Position numbers and translations under genes: made by a program. Below the pieces are notes generated by a model. It made no database searches and was not told where the DNA came from. It worked only from the letters and a program-made list of their open reading frames with translations. Source: Reyranella soli (GTDB lineage: Bacteria; Pseudomonadota; Alphaproteobacteria; Reyranellales; Reyranellaceae). Taken from it: a stretch of DNA of 42,317 nucleotides. Below, one piece after another: positions 1-7,278 of the stretch; position 1 is the first letter of the stretch; every line of letters begins with the position of its first letter. The stretch covers positions 1 to 42,317 of the forward strand of contig NZ_BKAJ01000131.1 in NCBI RefSeq assembly GCF_007992495.1, given 5' to 3'.

Positions 1-127
1 AGGCACCGACGAAGGCGCGCCGGGCTTCCGCGCCCAGTACAGCAAGAATTTCTTCGTGGGTTATCTGCGCGATCCGCTGGGCAACAAGCTGGCCTTTTTC
101 TGCACGGCTGCGGATCAAGCCGCTTAG
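1..127 (+). CDS. VOC family (glyoxalase/bleomycin-resistance-like) protein, C-terminal end
   Basis: The window opens inside this gene; only the last 41 codons and the TAG stop are present. The visible tail includes FFVGYLRDPLGNKLAFF, which matches the last beta strand of vicinal-oxygen-chelate proteins, where an aspartate-proline-glycine/asparagine turn precedes a short strand. The substrate cannot be told from this fragment. It runs in the same direction as the GMC oxidoreductase that follows about 120 bases later. Identification rests on the family-typical ending alone. Confidence 0.6.
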   Translation, partial: GTDEGAPGFRAQYSKNFFVGYLRDPLGNKLAFFCTAADQAA

Positions 128-247
128 GGCGGGTCACCAGGTCGTCTCCACCCCCGCGAAGTGCTCCGAGAACCACTTGACGCACGACGCAAGGCCGCGC
201 TCACCTGGGCGCTGCGCTTGTGGCCGATGCAAACCGCGGGGCGAAAA

Positions 248-1864
248 ATGAACCAACAAAGCTTTGACTTCATCGTCGTCGGCGCCGGCTCGGCCGGCTC
301 GGTGCTGGCCAACCGGCTGAGCGCCGATCCCCGGAACAAGGTGCTGGTGCTGGAAGCCGGGCGCGAAAGCCATCCCTGGTCGTGGATCCCGGTCGGCTTT
401 GCCAAGCTGATCGACAACCCCGCGGCCAACTGGCTCTATGCCTCGGAGCCCGAGGCGTCGACCGGCCAGCGCCGCATCCCGATCCCGCGCGGCAAGCTTT
501 TAGGCGGCTCGTCATCGATCAACGGCATGGTGTTCGTGCGCGGCCAGGCGCAGGACTACGACACCTGGGCACAGCTCGGTAATCGCGGCTGGAGCTATCG
601 CGAGGTGCTGCCGATCTTCCGCGACATGGAGAGCTTCCAGGGCGATGCCGACGAGGAGTATCGCGGCCGCAACGGGCCGCTGAAAGTGACCGAGAGCAAC
701 GAGAGCGGCGCAATCTACGAGGCGCTGATCAAGGCCGCCGGCCAGGTCGGCATCGCCTACACCAAGGACTACAACGGCGCCACGCAGGACGGCATCGGCA
801 TGACCCAGGCGACCATTCGCGGGGGTCGTCGCATGAGCACCGCGGTCTGCTACCTCGATCCCGCCCGCAGCCGGCCGAACCTGACCATCGTCGCCAACGC
901 GCTGACCGAAGGCCTGCTGTTCGACGGCAAGCGCTGCGTCGGCGTGCGCTACAACGTGGCTGGCCAGCAGCGCGAAGCGCGCGCCACGCGCGAAGTGGTC
1001 GTCAGCGCCGGCTCGATCAACTCGCCGCAACTGCTGGAGCTCTCCGGCATCGGCCAGCCGGAGCGGCTGAAGGCGGCCGGCATCGAGGTGCGCCACGAGC
1101 TCAAAGGCGTGGGCGAGAACCTGCGCGACCACTACTCGCCGCGGATGAAATGGACGGTGCCGCCGGCGCTCGGCATGACCTACAACGACAAGATGCGCGG
1201 CCTCGGCCGCGTCGGCCAGGCGCTGCGCTACGCGCTCAACCGCAAGGGGCTGCTCGGCCTGCCGGCGGCGCCGATCCGCGCCTATATCCGCACCCGCGCC
1301 GGGTTGGAGGCGCCTGACGCGGCGATCTCCTGGATCCCGTTCCTGGTGGGCGAGAACTTCCAGCTGGCCAAGACCTCCGGCGTCACCGCGATCACGAACA
1401 TCCTGCGCTCGGAAAGCACCGGCAGCATTCATGTCACGTCGAGCCGGCCGGACACGCCGCCGGCGATCCGCTTCAACTTCCTGAGCGCATCGCTCGACCG
1501 CGAGGTGACGCTGGAAGCGATGCGCATCACCCGGCGCATCATGACGGCACCGGCCATGGCGGGTATCGCCACCGACGAGATCGCGCCGGGGGTGAACATC
1601 AACGCCGATGACGAGCTGCTCGATTGGGTCAGGAACAACGCCGAGACCACCTACCATCCGGTCGGCACCTGCAAGATGGGTGCGGACCCGATGGCGGTGG
1701 TCGACGACCAGCTTCGTGTCCGAGGCCTGACGGGGCTACGCGTCGCCGATGCCTCGATCATGCCGACGCTGACCTCGGGCAACACCAATGCGCCGTCGAT
1801 CATGATCGGCGAGAAGGCCGCGCGGATGATGCTGGCATCGACCGTTCAAGCCGTCGCGGCATGA
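248..1864 (+). CDS. GMC family FAD-dependent oxidoreductase (choline dehydrogenase-like)
   Basis: Protein of 538 residues that should oxidise an alcohol using bound FAD. The N-terminus carries the FAD-binding motif VVGAGSAGSVLANRLS, followed by the GMC signature RGKLLGGSSSINGMVFVRG near residue 85. The C-terminal part has the conserved histidine region YHPVGTCKMG and a second FAD-contact block ending in NAPSIMIGEKAA. The frame is open from 161, but the ATG at 248 puts the FAD motif about ten residues from the start, as is usual for the family, and a purine-rich stretch (ggggcgaaaa) lies just upstream. The alcohol substrate is not evident; BetA-like choline dehydrogenase is only the nearest named relative. 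It ends shortly before the tRNA-Phe-derived repeat at 1941. Confidence 0.9.
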   Translation: MNQQSFDFIVVGAGSAGSVLANRLSADPRNKVLVLEAGRESHPWSWIPVGFAKLIDNPAANWLYASEPEASTGQRRIPIPRGKLLGGSSSINGMVFVRGQAQDYDTWAQLGNRGWSYREVLPIFRDMESFQGDADEEYRGRNGPLKVTESNESGAIYEALIKAAGQVGIAYTKDYNGATQDGIGMTQATIRGGRRMSTAVCYLDPARSRPNLTIVANALTEGLLFDGKRCVGVRYNVAGQQREARATREVVVSAGSINSPQLLELSGIGQPERLKAAGIEVRHELKGVGENLRDHYSPRMKWTVPPALGMTYNDKMRGLGRVGQALRYALNRKGLLGLPAAPIRAYIRTRAGLEAPDAAISWIPFLVGENFQLAKTSGVTAITNILRSESTGSIHVTSSRPDTPPAIRFNFLSASLDREVTLEAMRITRRIMTAPAMAGIATDEIAPGVNINADDELLDWVRNNAETTYHPVGTCKMGADPMAVVDDQLRVRGLTGLRVADASIMPTLTSGNTNAPSIMIGEKAARMMLASTVQAVAA

Positions 1865-1940
1865 GCGAGTCCGGCGGCGCACTGGGACATCTGAGGTCGG
1901 GTAAGACCGACGACGCGAATCGCGATGCTCAAGTACGAAC

Positions 1941-2033
1941 GGCGCGCGAACGAGTAAACGGCCCTCGCAGCGAGGGCCGGAAACAACCGTTTGAAGTTTG
2001 CGAGAGAATTTGGAGAATGGTGCCCAGGGGCGG
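1941..2033. repeat. Left direct repeat: tRNA-Phe 3' end plus terminator (putative att site)
   Basis: This stretch aligns without net offset (4920 bases away) to 6861-6953, which is the 3' end of the intact tRNA-Phe gene and its downstream terminator. The 18 bases aatggtgcccaggggcgg (2016-2033) are identical in both copies and contain the reverse complement of the tRNA acceptor end with CCA. Similarity drops after 2033, so here the tRNA is only a 3' fragment. This is the pattern left when an element integrates into a tRNA 3' end. The remaining bases from 1865 to 1940 and 2034 to 2147 show no gene that I can support. Confidence 0.75.
1959..1979 (-). terminator. Stem-loop, copy of the tRNA-Phe terminator
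   Basis: Nine-base perfect stem (CGGCCCTCG / CGAGGGCCG) with a three-base loop. On the minus strand it is followed by TTTACT, a weak T-run. The equivalent hairpin lies downstream of the intact tRNA-Phe at 6882-6896, so this one belongs to the duplicated att region. Confidence 0.6.
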
Positions 2034-2070
2034 CATGCAACTAGTGCGCAAAATCAAAGGCTTACAGCGC

Positions 2071-2096
2071 GAGGGCCGGAAATGTAAACGGCCCTC
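2071..2096. repeat. Inverted repeat related to the adjacent terminator
   Basis: GAGGGCCG at 2071-2078 and its exact reverse complement at 2089-2096 are separated by ten bases. The arms repeat the sequence of the 1959-1979 stem, so this is probably a third, rearranged copy of that terminator. It lies downstream of the minus-strand binding-protein gene ending at 2148 and could end its transcript. Confidence 0.5.
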
Positions 2097-2147
2097 CGGC
2101 GTCCGCCCTTGTCTCGGCATCGCAGACGACCTCATCGGCAAGCCTAG

Positions 2148-2918
2148 CTATAGCCCCGTTTGGAACCCCTTGGACTTGAAGTACGGCGCCGCTTCAGGCC
2201 CGGACAAAAAGTCGATAAATGCTTTCGCCGCGGCGGCTGATTGCGTTTCAGCGCCGACGCCGCCGGTGAACAAGGTCATGCTCCCAAGCTCGCCCGGCAA
2301 TGGACCAACCAATTGTGTGCCGGCAATCGGCACGATCTCGGAGGCCTGCGCGATGCCGAGTTCCACCTCACCCTTCGCCACCAGGTCCGGCGACTGCGCG
2401 CCGGGCACAAGCGTTGTCTTCGCCTTCATCTGCTCGGCGATGCCGAGACGCTCGATTGCTCTGCTTGCAACCACTCCGCTCAGGCCGCCCTTGGCCGGAT
2501 CGGCGTAGGAGATCGAACGGGCTGAAAGCAGAGTTTGCTTGAACGCTTCAACCGTTGAGATATCTGGCTTCGGCACGCCGGCGCGGGCCGCAAGCGCAAC
2601 CGGCGTGCCGGCAACATTCACGAGGTTACCAGGGGCCAGCTTGTTCTCCTTCGCAAGGTCCTCCATCATCGACCGCGTCAGGATGATCACATCGGCGCGG
2701 TCGCCATCGATGAGGCGTTTCTTCTGGACCGCTGCCAAGTTGAAATCTACGACCAGTTTGTGGCCCGTCTTCTGCTCGAAAATCGGGGAAAGCTCGTTGA
2801 GCGCGACTGTTAGCGCGACCGACGTAAATACCTTGACCTCAGCCGCGTGACCAACCGTCGTGGACAAGATCAAGCCGGCTACTGCCGCAGCAACTCGCAT
2901 TAGAACTCGCGCGTTCAT
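2148..2918 (-). CDS. Periplasmic substrate-binding protein, molybdate-type (ModA-like)
   Basis: A 256-residue secreted protein. The first 25 or so residues form a signal peptide (basic MNARVLMR, hydrophobic core, then GHAAEVKVF after the likely cleavage site). The mature start VKVFTSVALTVALNELSPIFEQKTGHK and the later DVIILTRSMMEDLAKENKL segment match the ModA/Wtp-like type of extracellular solute-binding protein. The start at 2918 is chosen because AGGGAGG lies five bases upstream. No ABC permease or ATPase gene is next to it, so its ligand and partner transporter are unknown; many ModA-like orphans do not bind molybdate. It lies in the putative tRNA-Phe island, divergent from the dehydrogenase at 3261. 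Confidence 0.8.
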   Translation of the reverse strand: MNARVLMRVAAAVAGLILSTTVGHAAEVKVFTSVALTVALNELSPIFEQKTGHKLVVDFNLAAVQKKRLIDGDRADVIILTRSMMEDLAKENKLAPGNLVNVAGTPVALAARAGVPKPDISTVEAFKQTLLSARSISYADPAKGGLSGVVASRAIERLGIAEQMKAKTTLVPGAQSPDLVAKGEVELGIAQASEIVPIAGTQLVGPLPGELGSMTLFTGGVGAETQSAAAAKAFIDFLSGPEAAPYFKSKGFQTGL

Positions 2919-3260
2919 TGGTACCTCCCTGCACAATTCAATGTTGTGCGATTAGAGGCCATGAAGTCCCTCGCGACAAGGCGGACTAAGCGCTACGAGC
3001 GGTAAAACCGTGCAGCCCCGTCCTCGTCAAGCCATCGAGCTGCCATGCTCCGAAGCGCTTCGCCCTCCTCGATCATCGGCACTGTGGGTCTCGGCAACCT
3101 GCTCGAGCCTGGCCTCGATCGCGGCCGCCCTAGCCTGATCCGCTCGCACGTGACTCGGACCGCTTGCAACCGCTTCGGCCGGTTCCGGTCCGTTGCTCGC
3201 GTCTGGTCATAGCGCGGGGACGATGGCACTTTGGCCACGACATCGAACGAGGGAGACGTC
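2919..3260. other. Divergent intergenic region
   Basis: This stretch of 342 bases separates the minus-strand binding-protein gene from the plus-strand dehydrogenase and must contain both promoters. Open frames here are short and unrecognisable. The only firm signals are the two ribosome binding sites at its edges. I see no RNA gene or convincing repeat. Confidence 0.5.
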
Positions 3261-4262
3261 ATGGCGATGCGCATTCTCTGGCCAAACTTACCCGCTCGGC
3301 TTGTAACGGTCGCGACCGAAGCGGTCGGCTCCGGGTTCGAGTTGCAGTTCCATGAAAAATTCGAGGATGTCAGCGACGAGCAATGGGCGAAGGCGGACGC
3401 GGTCGTCGGCGGGTGCCCTCCGCCATACATCGACAAGCTGAAGGCCTGCCGCATCTTCGTGAAGTACGGCGTCGGCTACGACGACGTCGACATCGAGCGT
3501 TTCGGCAAACTGGGCATTCCGGTCTGCAATGTGCCGGACTACGGCACGCGGGAGGTCGCCGACCACGCGATCGCCCTGATGATGACCCTCGCGAAGAGCG
3601 TCGCCTATCACGATTCGGAATTGCGCGCGGACCTGAAGGGCAACTGGCGCCCGCAGCACAATCCATTCGGACGCCGTCTGTCGGTTTGCACGTTCGGGGT
3701 CGTCGGTATGGGCCGGATCGGCACCGCGGCGGCGCTCCGCGCGAAAGCCTTCGACATGGACGTGGTATTCTACGACCCCTACCAGCCGAATGGCTACCAG
3801 TTCGCGATCGGCGTGCGCCGCGCCGACACGCTCGCCGAACTGATGGGGCAATGCGACTTCGTCAGCATCCACACGCCGCTGACAGCCGAGACGCGCGGCC
3901 TGATCGGCGCCGAAGCGTTCGCCGCCGCCAAACGGGGGGTGATCCTCATCAACACCGCGCGCGGACCCGTGGTGGACATCGACGCGCTGCACGACGCCAT
4001 GAAGGACGGCACGGTGCAGGCGGCCGGCCTGGACGTGCTACCGGAGGAGCCGGCGAACGCGCAACGGCGGCTGATCGCGGCATGGCAGAAAAACGAGGAC
4101 TGGATCCGCCATCGCCTGCTGCTGACACCGCATTCGGCGTTCTACACGCCCGAGAGCTTCCGCGATAACCGGGGCTTCGCTGCCCGCACCGCGGCGCGCT
4201 ATCTGCGCGACGGACGGCTGGAGAACTGCGTCAACAAGCAATTCCTGATCCCGAAGGTGTGA
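3261..4262 (+). CDS. D-isomer-specific 2-hydroxyacid dehydrogenase
   Basis: Protein of 333 residues that should reduce a 2-keto acid or oxidise a D-2-hydroxy acid with NAD(P). The nucleotide-binding fold shows GVVGMGRIG (GxGxxG) followed by an acidic strand end at FYDPY. The catalytic triad of the family is visible: arginine in INTARGPVVD, glutamate in LDVLPEEP, and histidine in LTPHSAFYTPES. Length is normal. The ATG at 3261 is preferred over the upstream in-frame start at 3231, since gagggagac lies directly before it and MAMRILWPN begins the first strand. It shares the island with an SDR downstream (264 bases apart); the two may belong to one catabolic function. The substrate is unknown (phosphoglycerate, glyoxylate and formate dehydrogenases are all in this superfamily). 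Confidence 0.88.
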   Translation: MAMRILWPNLPARLVTVATEAVGSGFELQFHEKFEDVSDEQWAKADAVVGGCPPPYIDKLKACRIFVKYGVGYDDVDIERFGKLGIPVCNVPDYGTREVADHAIALMMTLAKSVAYHDSELRADLKGNWRPQHNPFGRRLSVCTFGVVGMGRIGTAAALRAKAFDMDVVFYDPYQPNGYQFAIGVRRADTLAELMGQCDFVSIHTPLTAETRGLIGAEAFAAAKRGVILINTARGPVVDIDALHDAMKDGTVQAAGLDVLPEEPANAQRRLIAAWQKNEDWIRHRLLLTPHSAFYTPESFRDNRGFAARTAARYLRDGRLENCVNKQFLIPKV

Positions 4263-4526
4263 GGCAGTGGCAGCAACGGGACAGGACCTAGTCTGACGCG
4301 GACTGCAGGTTGCCGTGCCGCGCGTACGACGGATAGACCGTCGCCCCTCAGAAACGCTAACGATGAGGCGAAGCGGTTGGCCTTCCGCGTGGGCCTCTGC
4401 CTACACCTCGTAAACAACCGGCCAGGACCCACCGCCGCACTCCTGTTGTGACCCAACATTAACAGACGTTGGACCAGGCTTTTCGATCTGCCAGACTTCC
4501 TTGTCGTTAATCGGGGGGAAGCGGAT

Positions 4527-5258
4527 ATGGCGCGCTTCGACAACAAGGTAGTGCTTGTGAGCGGCGGGGCGCGCGGCCAGGGTGCCGCGGAGGCCCGCCT
4601 GCTGGTAGCGCAGGGTGCGAAGGTCGTAATCGGCGACCTTCTGGACAATCAGGGCCAAGCACTGGCTGTCGAGCTCGGACCGGCTGCGTCCTTCGTCCGG
4701 CACGATGTGACCTCGGAAGCCGATTGGGCCCGCGCTGTCGAAGCCGCCCAGAAGCTCGGCGGCTTGCACGGCTTGGTCAACAACGCCGGAATCTACCAGC
4801 CGGCCGCGCTGATGGAGACCGACGACGCGCTCTGGCAGCGGCACATCCAGATCAATCAGTACGGCTGCTTCCTCGGCATGAAGGCGGTAGTGTCGGCGAT
4901 GGAGCGCTCGGGCGGCGGGTCCATCTTGAATATCTCGTCAGTCGCCGGGCTCAAGGGCTCACCTGGGTCCTTCGCCTATGCCGCGACCAAATGGGCGCTG
5001 CGGGGCATGACCAAGTCGGCAGCGATCGACCTCGCCGGCCGCAAAATCCGGGTGAACTCGGTTCATCCCGGTCCAATCGACACCGATATGATCGCGTTTC
5101 GCACGCCCGAGCAGCGCGAGGAGCGGATGAAGCAGGTGCCGATGCACCGTCACGGGACGCCGGAAGAGGTTGCGCAGCTGGTGGCATTCCTGCTCTCCGA
5201 TGAGAGCAGCTACATCACCGGGGCGGAGATCGCTATCGACGGCGCTTCATCGGCCTAG
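4527..5258 (+). CDS. Short-chain dehydrogenase/reductase (classical SDR)
   Basis: A 243-residue NAD(P)-dependent oxidoreductase. The cofactor motif is SGGARGQG at residues 12-19, the NNAG structural motif follows near residue 87, and the catalytic serine and YAATK (YxxxK) occur near residues 140-157. The proline-glycine after the sixth strand (VHPGPIDTDM) and the family-typical end YITGAEIAIDGASSA are intact, so the gene looks functional. The sequence resembles hydroxysteroid or 3-oxoacyl-type SDRs, but the substrate cannot be assigned. It lies in the tRNA-Phe island. The 264 bases before it contain no recognisable gene. Confidence 0.9.
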   Translation: MARFDNKVVLVSGGARGQGAAEARLLVAQGAKVVIGDLLDNQGQALAVELGPAASFVRHDVTSEADWARAVEAAQKLGGLHGLVNNAGIYQPAALMETDDALWQRHIQINQYGCFLGMKAVVSAMERSGGGSILNISSVAGLKGSPGSFAYAATKWALRGMTKSAAIDLAGRKIRVNSVHPGPIDTDMIAFRTPEQREERMKQVPMHRHGTPEEVAQLVAFLLSDESSYITGAEIAIDGASSA

Positions 5259-5301
5259 CCCTCCAGTGGTGGGCTGCCACGCGCAATTCCGTGTTTGACT
5301 C

Positions 5302-5472
5302 GTTCCCGTGCAAGTTGGTGCGCGCATCCGCGGCCGCCAGAAGCTGCTCGCCGCCGATGACATGCCAAGCGGTGGCATTCGCATGACATACCAATGGACC
5401 GTCGAGATCGAGGGCAAGGAGCGTCCGGCCTGTGTTGCCGAGACCATGAGCATCGCCTACGCCAAGACATAA
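5302..5472 (+). pseudogene. C-terminal remnant of a MaoC-type acyl dehydratase
   Basis: Reading the frame ending at the TAA of 5470-5472 gives a peptide with VGARIRGRQKLLAADD followed by WTVEIEGKERPACVAE. This pattern (a GxRxRGR strand, then a VEIEG..KPACVAE strand) is the ending of MaoC-like hydratase/dehydratase domains. A TGA at 5296-5298 blocks the frame just upstream, and I find no N-terminal half, so only about 50 residues remain. Upstream bases look like the same gene shifted in frame. The rest of the gap up to 5714 holds no gene I can support. Confidence 0.55.
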
Positions 5473-5714
5473 GCGACCGCGCTATGCGTCGCCGCAGCCC
5501 TTCCCGCCCGGCCCCCACCGGCGATGACGGTGGCGTGCTCCATAGGTCCGGCCGGTTGTTCCTGACGTTTCCCAACGTCGCTCGACGGATCTTCGGGCTG
5601 ACAATGGCGGAGGATTGGAAACCCGGATCCAACTCCCCCAGCACTGACTTTGGCTGCAGGCAAAGGCTCGGAGTTGGAAGCGCGAGTTTGCCATCTACGG
5701 CCTCAACCGGTTGC

Positions 5715-6146
5715 CTACTTGATCGCCAGCAGTTCGACATCGAAAATCAGCGTGGCGTTGGGCGGAATGACACCGCCTGCGCCGCGCTCTCCATAGCCGA
5801 GCTGCGGCGGAATGATCAGCGTTCGCTTGCCGCCAACCTTCATGGTGGCGACGCCCTCATCCCAGCCGGCGATGACGCGCTTCATGCCGATGGGAAACTC
5901 GAAGGGCGAGCCGCGGTCGACGGAAGAATCGAATTTTCGGCCTTTCTCACCCCCTTCGGAGAGCCAGCCGGTGTAGTGCATGACACAAGTCTGACCGCTT
6001 TTGGGACTGGCGCCCGTTCCGACGGTCGTGTCGATGATTTTGAGGCCGGTCTCGGTCGTCATGGCTTTTCCTTGCGTTTGCGCGGCGGCCGGACGGGCGG
6101 CGGCGAGAGTTGTGATTGCGATCATGACACGGCGGGTCACTTGCAT
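5715..6146 (-). CDS. FKBP-type peptidyl-prolyl cis-trans isomerase, exported
   Basis: A 143-residue protein that isomerises prolyl bonds. Residues 1-23 look like a signal peptide (MQVTRRVMIAITTLAAARPAAAQ), so it should act in the periplasm. The FKBP domain follows with the characteristic VMHYTGWL strand, FDSS, the GxxRVIAGWDEGVATMKVGG helix region, and the active-site IIPPQLGYGERGAGGVIPPN segment ending FDVELL. The upstream start at 6233 would add an arginine-rich leader and is less likely; GAGGA lies about ten bases before 6146. It is complete, so it may be live cargo of the tRNA-Phe island. Confidence 0.87.
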   Translation of the reverse strand: MQVTRRVMIAITTLAAARPAAAQTQGKAMTTETGLKIIDTTVGTGASPKSGQTCVMHYTGWLSEGGEKGRKFDSSVDRGSPFEFPIGMKRVIAGWDEGVATMKVGGKRTLIIPPQLGYGERGAGGVIPPNATLIFDVELLAIK

Positions 6147-6860
6147 GTGGCGGCTTTTCCTCGGAGGGGTCGCGGGCTGAGCCAGCGATACGAAACAATT
6201 GCGAGGAAGCCAACTCCGATCGCGGCGGCGCACGCCGCTGAGCGGTGACAGATTGTCGTTTCGCCCGTTCAGGGCGCCGTCCGCAATAAAATTACGCCGC
6301 CTGGTCGCGGCCTGACGCGCTCACCTCTGAGACCACGCCGAGGGCGAAGGAGGCCCATCCACGACACCAGCCGAGCTTTTCGATCGTGCCTGCCGCACGC
6401 TGTTTGGCGAGCCGTACGTGGCGCAGACTGCTGCGCGGCTCGGCGTGGACAAGAACGCCGTCGGCAAATGGCGTGACGGAAGATCGAGGATCCCGCCGCC
6501 GGACCGGCTAGAGATCTCGATCATGATCGAGCTTCGGCATCAGGAGCTATCTGATTTGAAGTCAGCGGTCTTCGCGATCCCGGAGGCGACCGTACGCATC
6601 TATGAAAGCGACATTGGAGGCATTCCGGCTGGCGCGTCCCCCGATGGAACGTTCCCGGTTGTCGAGTTCACCGCCGGCACCAATGACGATTGCCGCGCCG
6701 GGCTCTGGGGCAAGCTACGCGATGACGAGCGCGGGCTTCCCAAGGGGACGCGGGCCTACCGGCTAACGCGCAATGGAAAGACAGGCGACCCCATCCCCCC
6801 TGACCTCACGAAGGTGAGGCTCCGGCCTTTTCGCGTTCGACCGCTTGTTGATCAAGGAAC

Positions 6861-6953
6861 GCGCTACGAACGAATAAACATCCCTCGCAGCGAGGGCCGG
6901 AAACAACGTTTTGATAGTGCGCGAGAACTTGGGAAAATGGTGCCCAGGGGCGG
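6861..6953. repeat. Right direct repeat: tRNA-Phe 3' end plus terminator (putative att site)
   Basis: Partner of 1941-2033. It includes the acceptor end and encoded CCA of the intact tRNA-Phe and the terminator hairpin. Similarity to the left copy extends some 75 bases beyond the tRNA into the terminator, longer than a minimal crossover core. Confidence 0.75.
6882..6896 (-). terminator. Terminator after tRNA-Phe
   Basis: Stem CCCTCG / CGAGGG with a three-base loop. On the minus strand it is followed by ATGTTTATT. It lies about 40 bases past the tRNA-Phe 3' end and could end the infA-maf-RNase-yacG-tRNA transcript. Confidence 0.6.
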
Positions 6954-7013
6954 GATCGAACCACCGACACTGCGATTTTCAGTCGCATGCTCTACCAACT
7001 GAGCTACCTGGGC
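6938..7013 (-). tRNA. tRNA-Phe (GAA)
   Basis: Read on the minus strand, the gene folds as a full cloverleaf of 76 bases: acceptor GCCCAGG/CCTGGGC, D arm GCTC...GAGC, anticodon stem TGCGA/TCGCA around loop CTGAAAA (anticodon GAA), T arm GGTGG-TTCGATC-CCGCC, discriminator A and an encoded CCA. It lies 37 bases downstream of yacG in the same direction. Its 3' end is the apparent integration target of the island to its left. Confidence 0.96.
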
Positions 7014-7050
7014 ATGCCGTTTCGGTTGGCGGCGGGCTGTATAGGACGCG

Positions 7051-7278
7051 TCAGCTTCCCTGTCCAGTTGGTCCGCGGCCGCTGCCGGGCTCCTCTTCGC
7101 CCGTCCCTTCGTCGATCGGGACGCGATAGCCCTCCTTCAGCCAGCGACCGAGATCGATGTCGGCGCAGCGCTTGGAGCAGAACGGCCGGTAGTTCGCGGT
7201 ACCTGGCTTTCCGCAGATCGGACAGTTGGCGGCCATGCGCACGGCGCGCAGCGGCGGTGTGGCGGGTCGGTCAGTCAT
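7051..7278 (-). CDS. yacG: Zinc-binding DNA gyrase inhibitor family protein YacG
   Basis: Small protein of 75 residues with four zinc-ligand cysteines in CPICGKP and FCSKRCADIDLGRWL, the YacG fingerprint. Characterised YacG binds GyrB and inhibits DNA gyrase. The first ten residues and the acidic glycine/proline-rich tail are variable in the family. The ATG overlaps the end of the RNase E/G gene by eight bases (ATGACTGA), implying translational coupling. Downstream lies tRNA-Phe. Confidence 0.9.
   Translation of the reverse strand: MTDRPATPPLRAVRMAANCPICGKPGTANYRPFCSKRCADIDLGRWLKEGYRVPIDEGTGEEEPGSGRGPTGQGS

Larger units (their letters stand above)
2016..6953. mobile_element. Putative genomic island at tRNA-Phe, no integrase inside
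   Basis: The island is defined by identical 18-base cores at 2016-2033 and 6936-6953, in direct orientation, the right one inside the intact tRNA-Phe (minus strand). The DNA between them lies downstream of the tRNA 3' end, as in classical tRNA islands. The content is a mix of complete metabolic genes and debris: a binding protein, a dehydrogenase, an SDR, an FKBP isomerase, a MaoC C-terminal fragment and an HTH gene lacking a normal start. No recombinase is present, so the element is either a decayed island or one mobilised in trans. The alternative is duplication of a tRNA-end segment without integration. Confidence 0.55.
6361..7002 (+). pseudogene. Decayed HTH-like gene that runs into the tRNA-Phe repeat
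   Basis: The frame is open from 6331 and encodes a helix-turn-helix-looking start (TPAELFDRACRTLFGEPYV, then AARLGVDKNAVGKWRDG). A good AAGGAGG lies at 6347-6353, exactly where it would serve a start at 6361, but that codon is ACG, not ATG. The next usable start is GTG at 6418, inside the HTH. The frame has no stop until it has crossed the att repeat and most of tRNA-Phe on the other strand, so the natural C-terminus seems lost. The central part, about 130 residues, is not recognised. Either a start-lost, end-lost gene or a GTG-initiated one. Confidence 0.45.

Noticed and set aside
512..1657. A 381-codon minus-strand open frame
   Set aside because: It is antisense to the well-supported GMC oxidoreductase and has no recognisable domain.
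2993..3250. Possible gene remnant in the divergent gap before the dehydrogenase
   Set aside because: A minus-strand frame ends ARWLDEDGAARFYRS, which looks protein-like, but no family or upstream part could be recognised.
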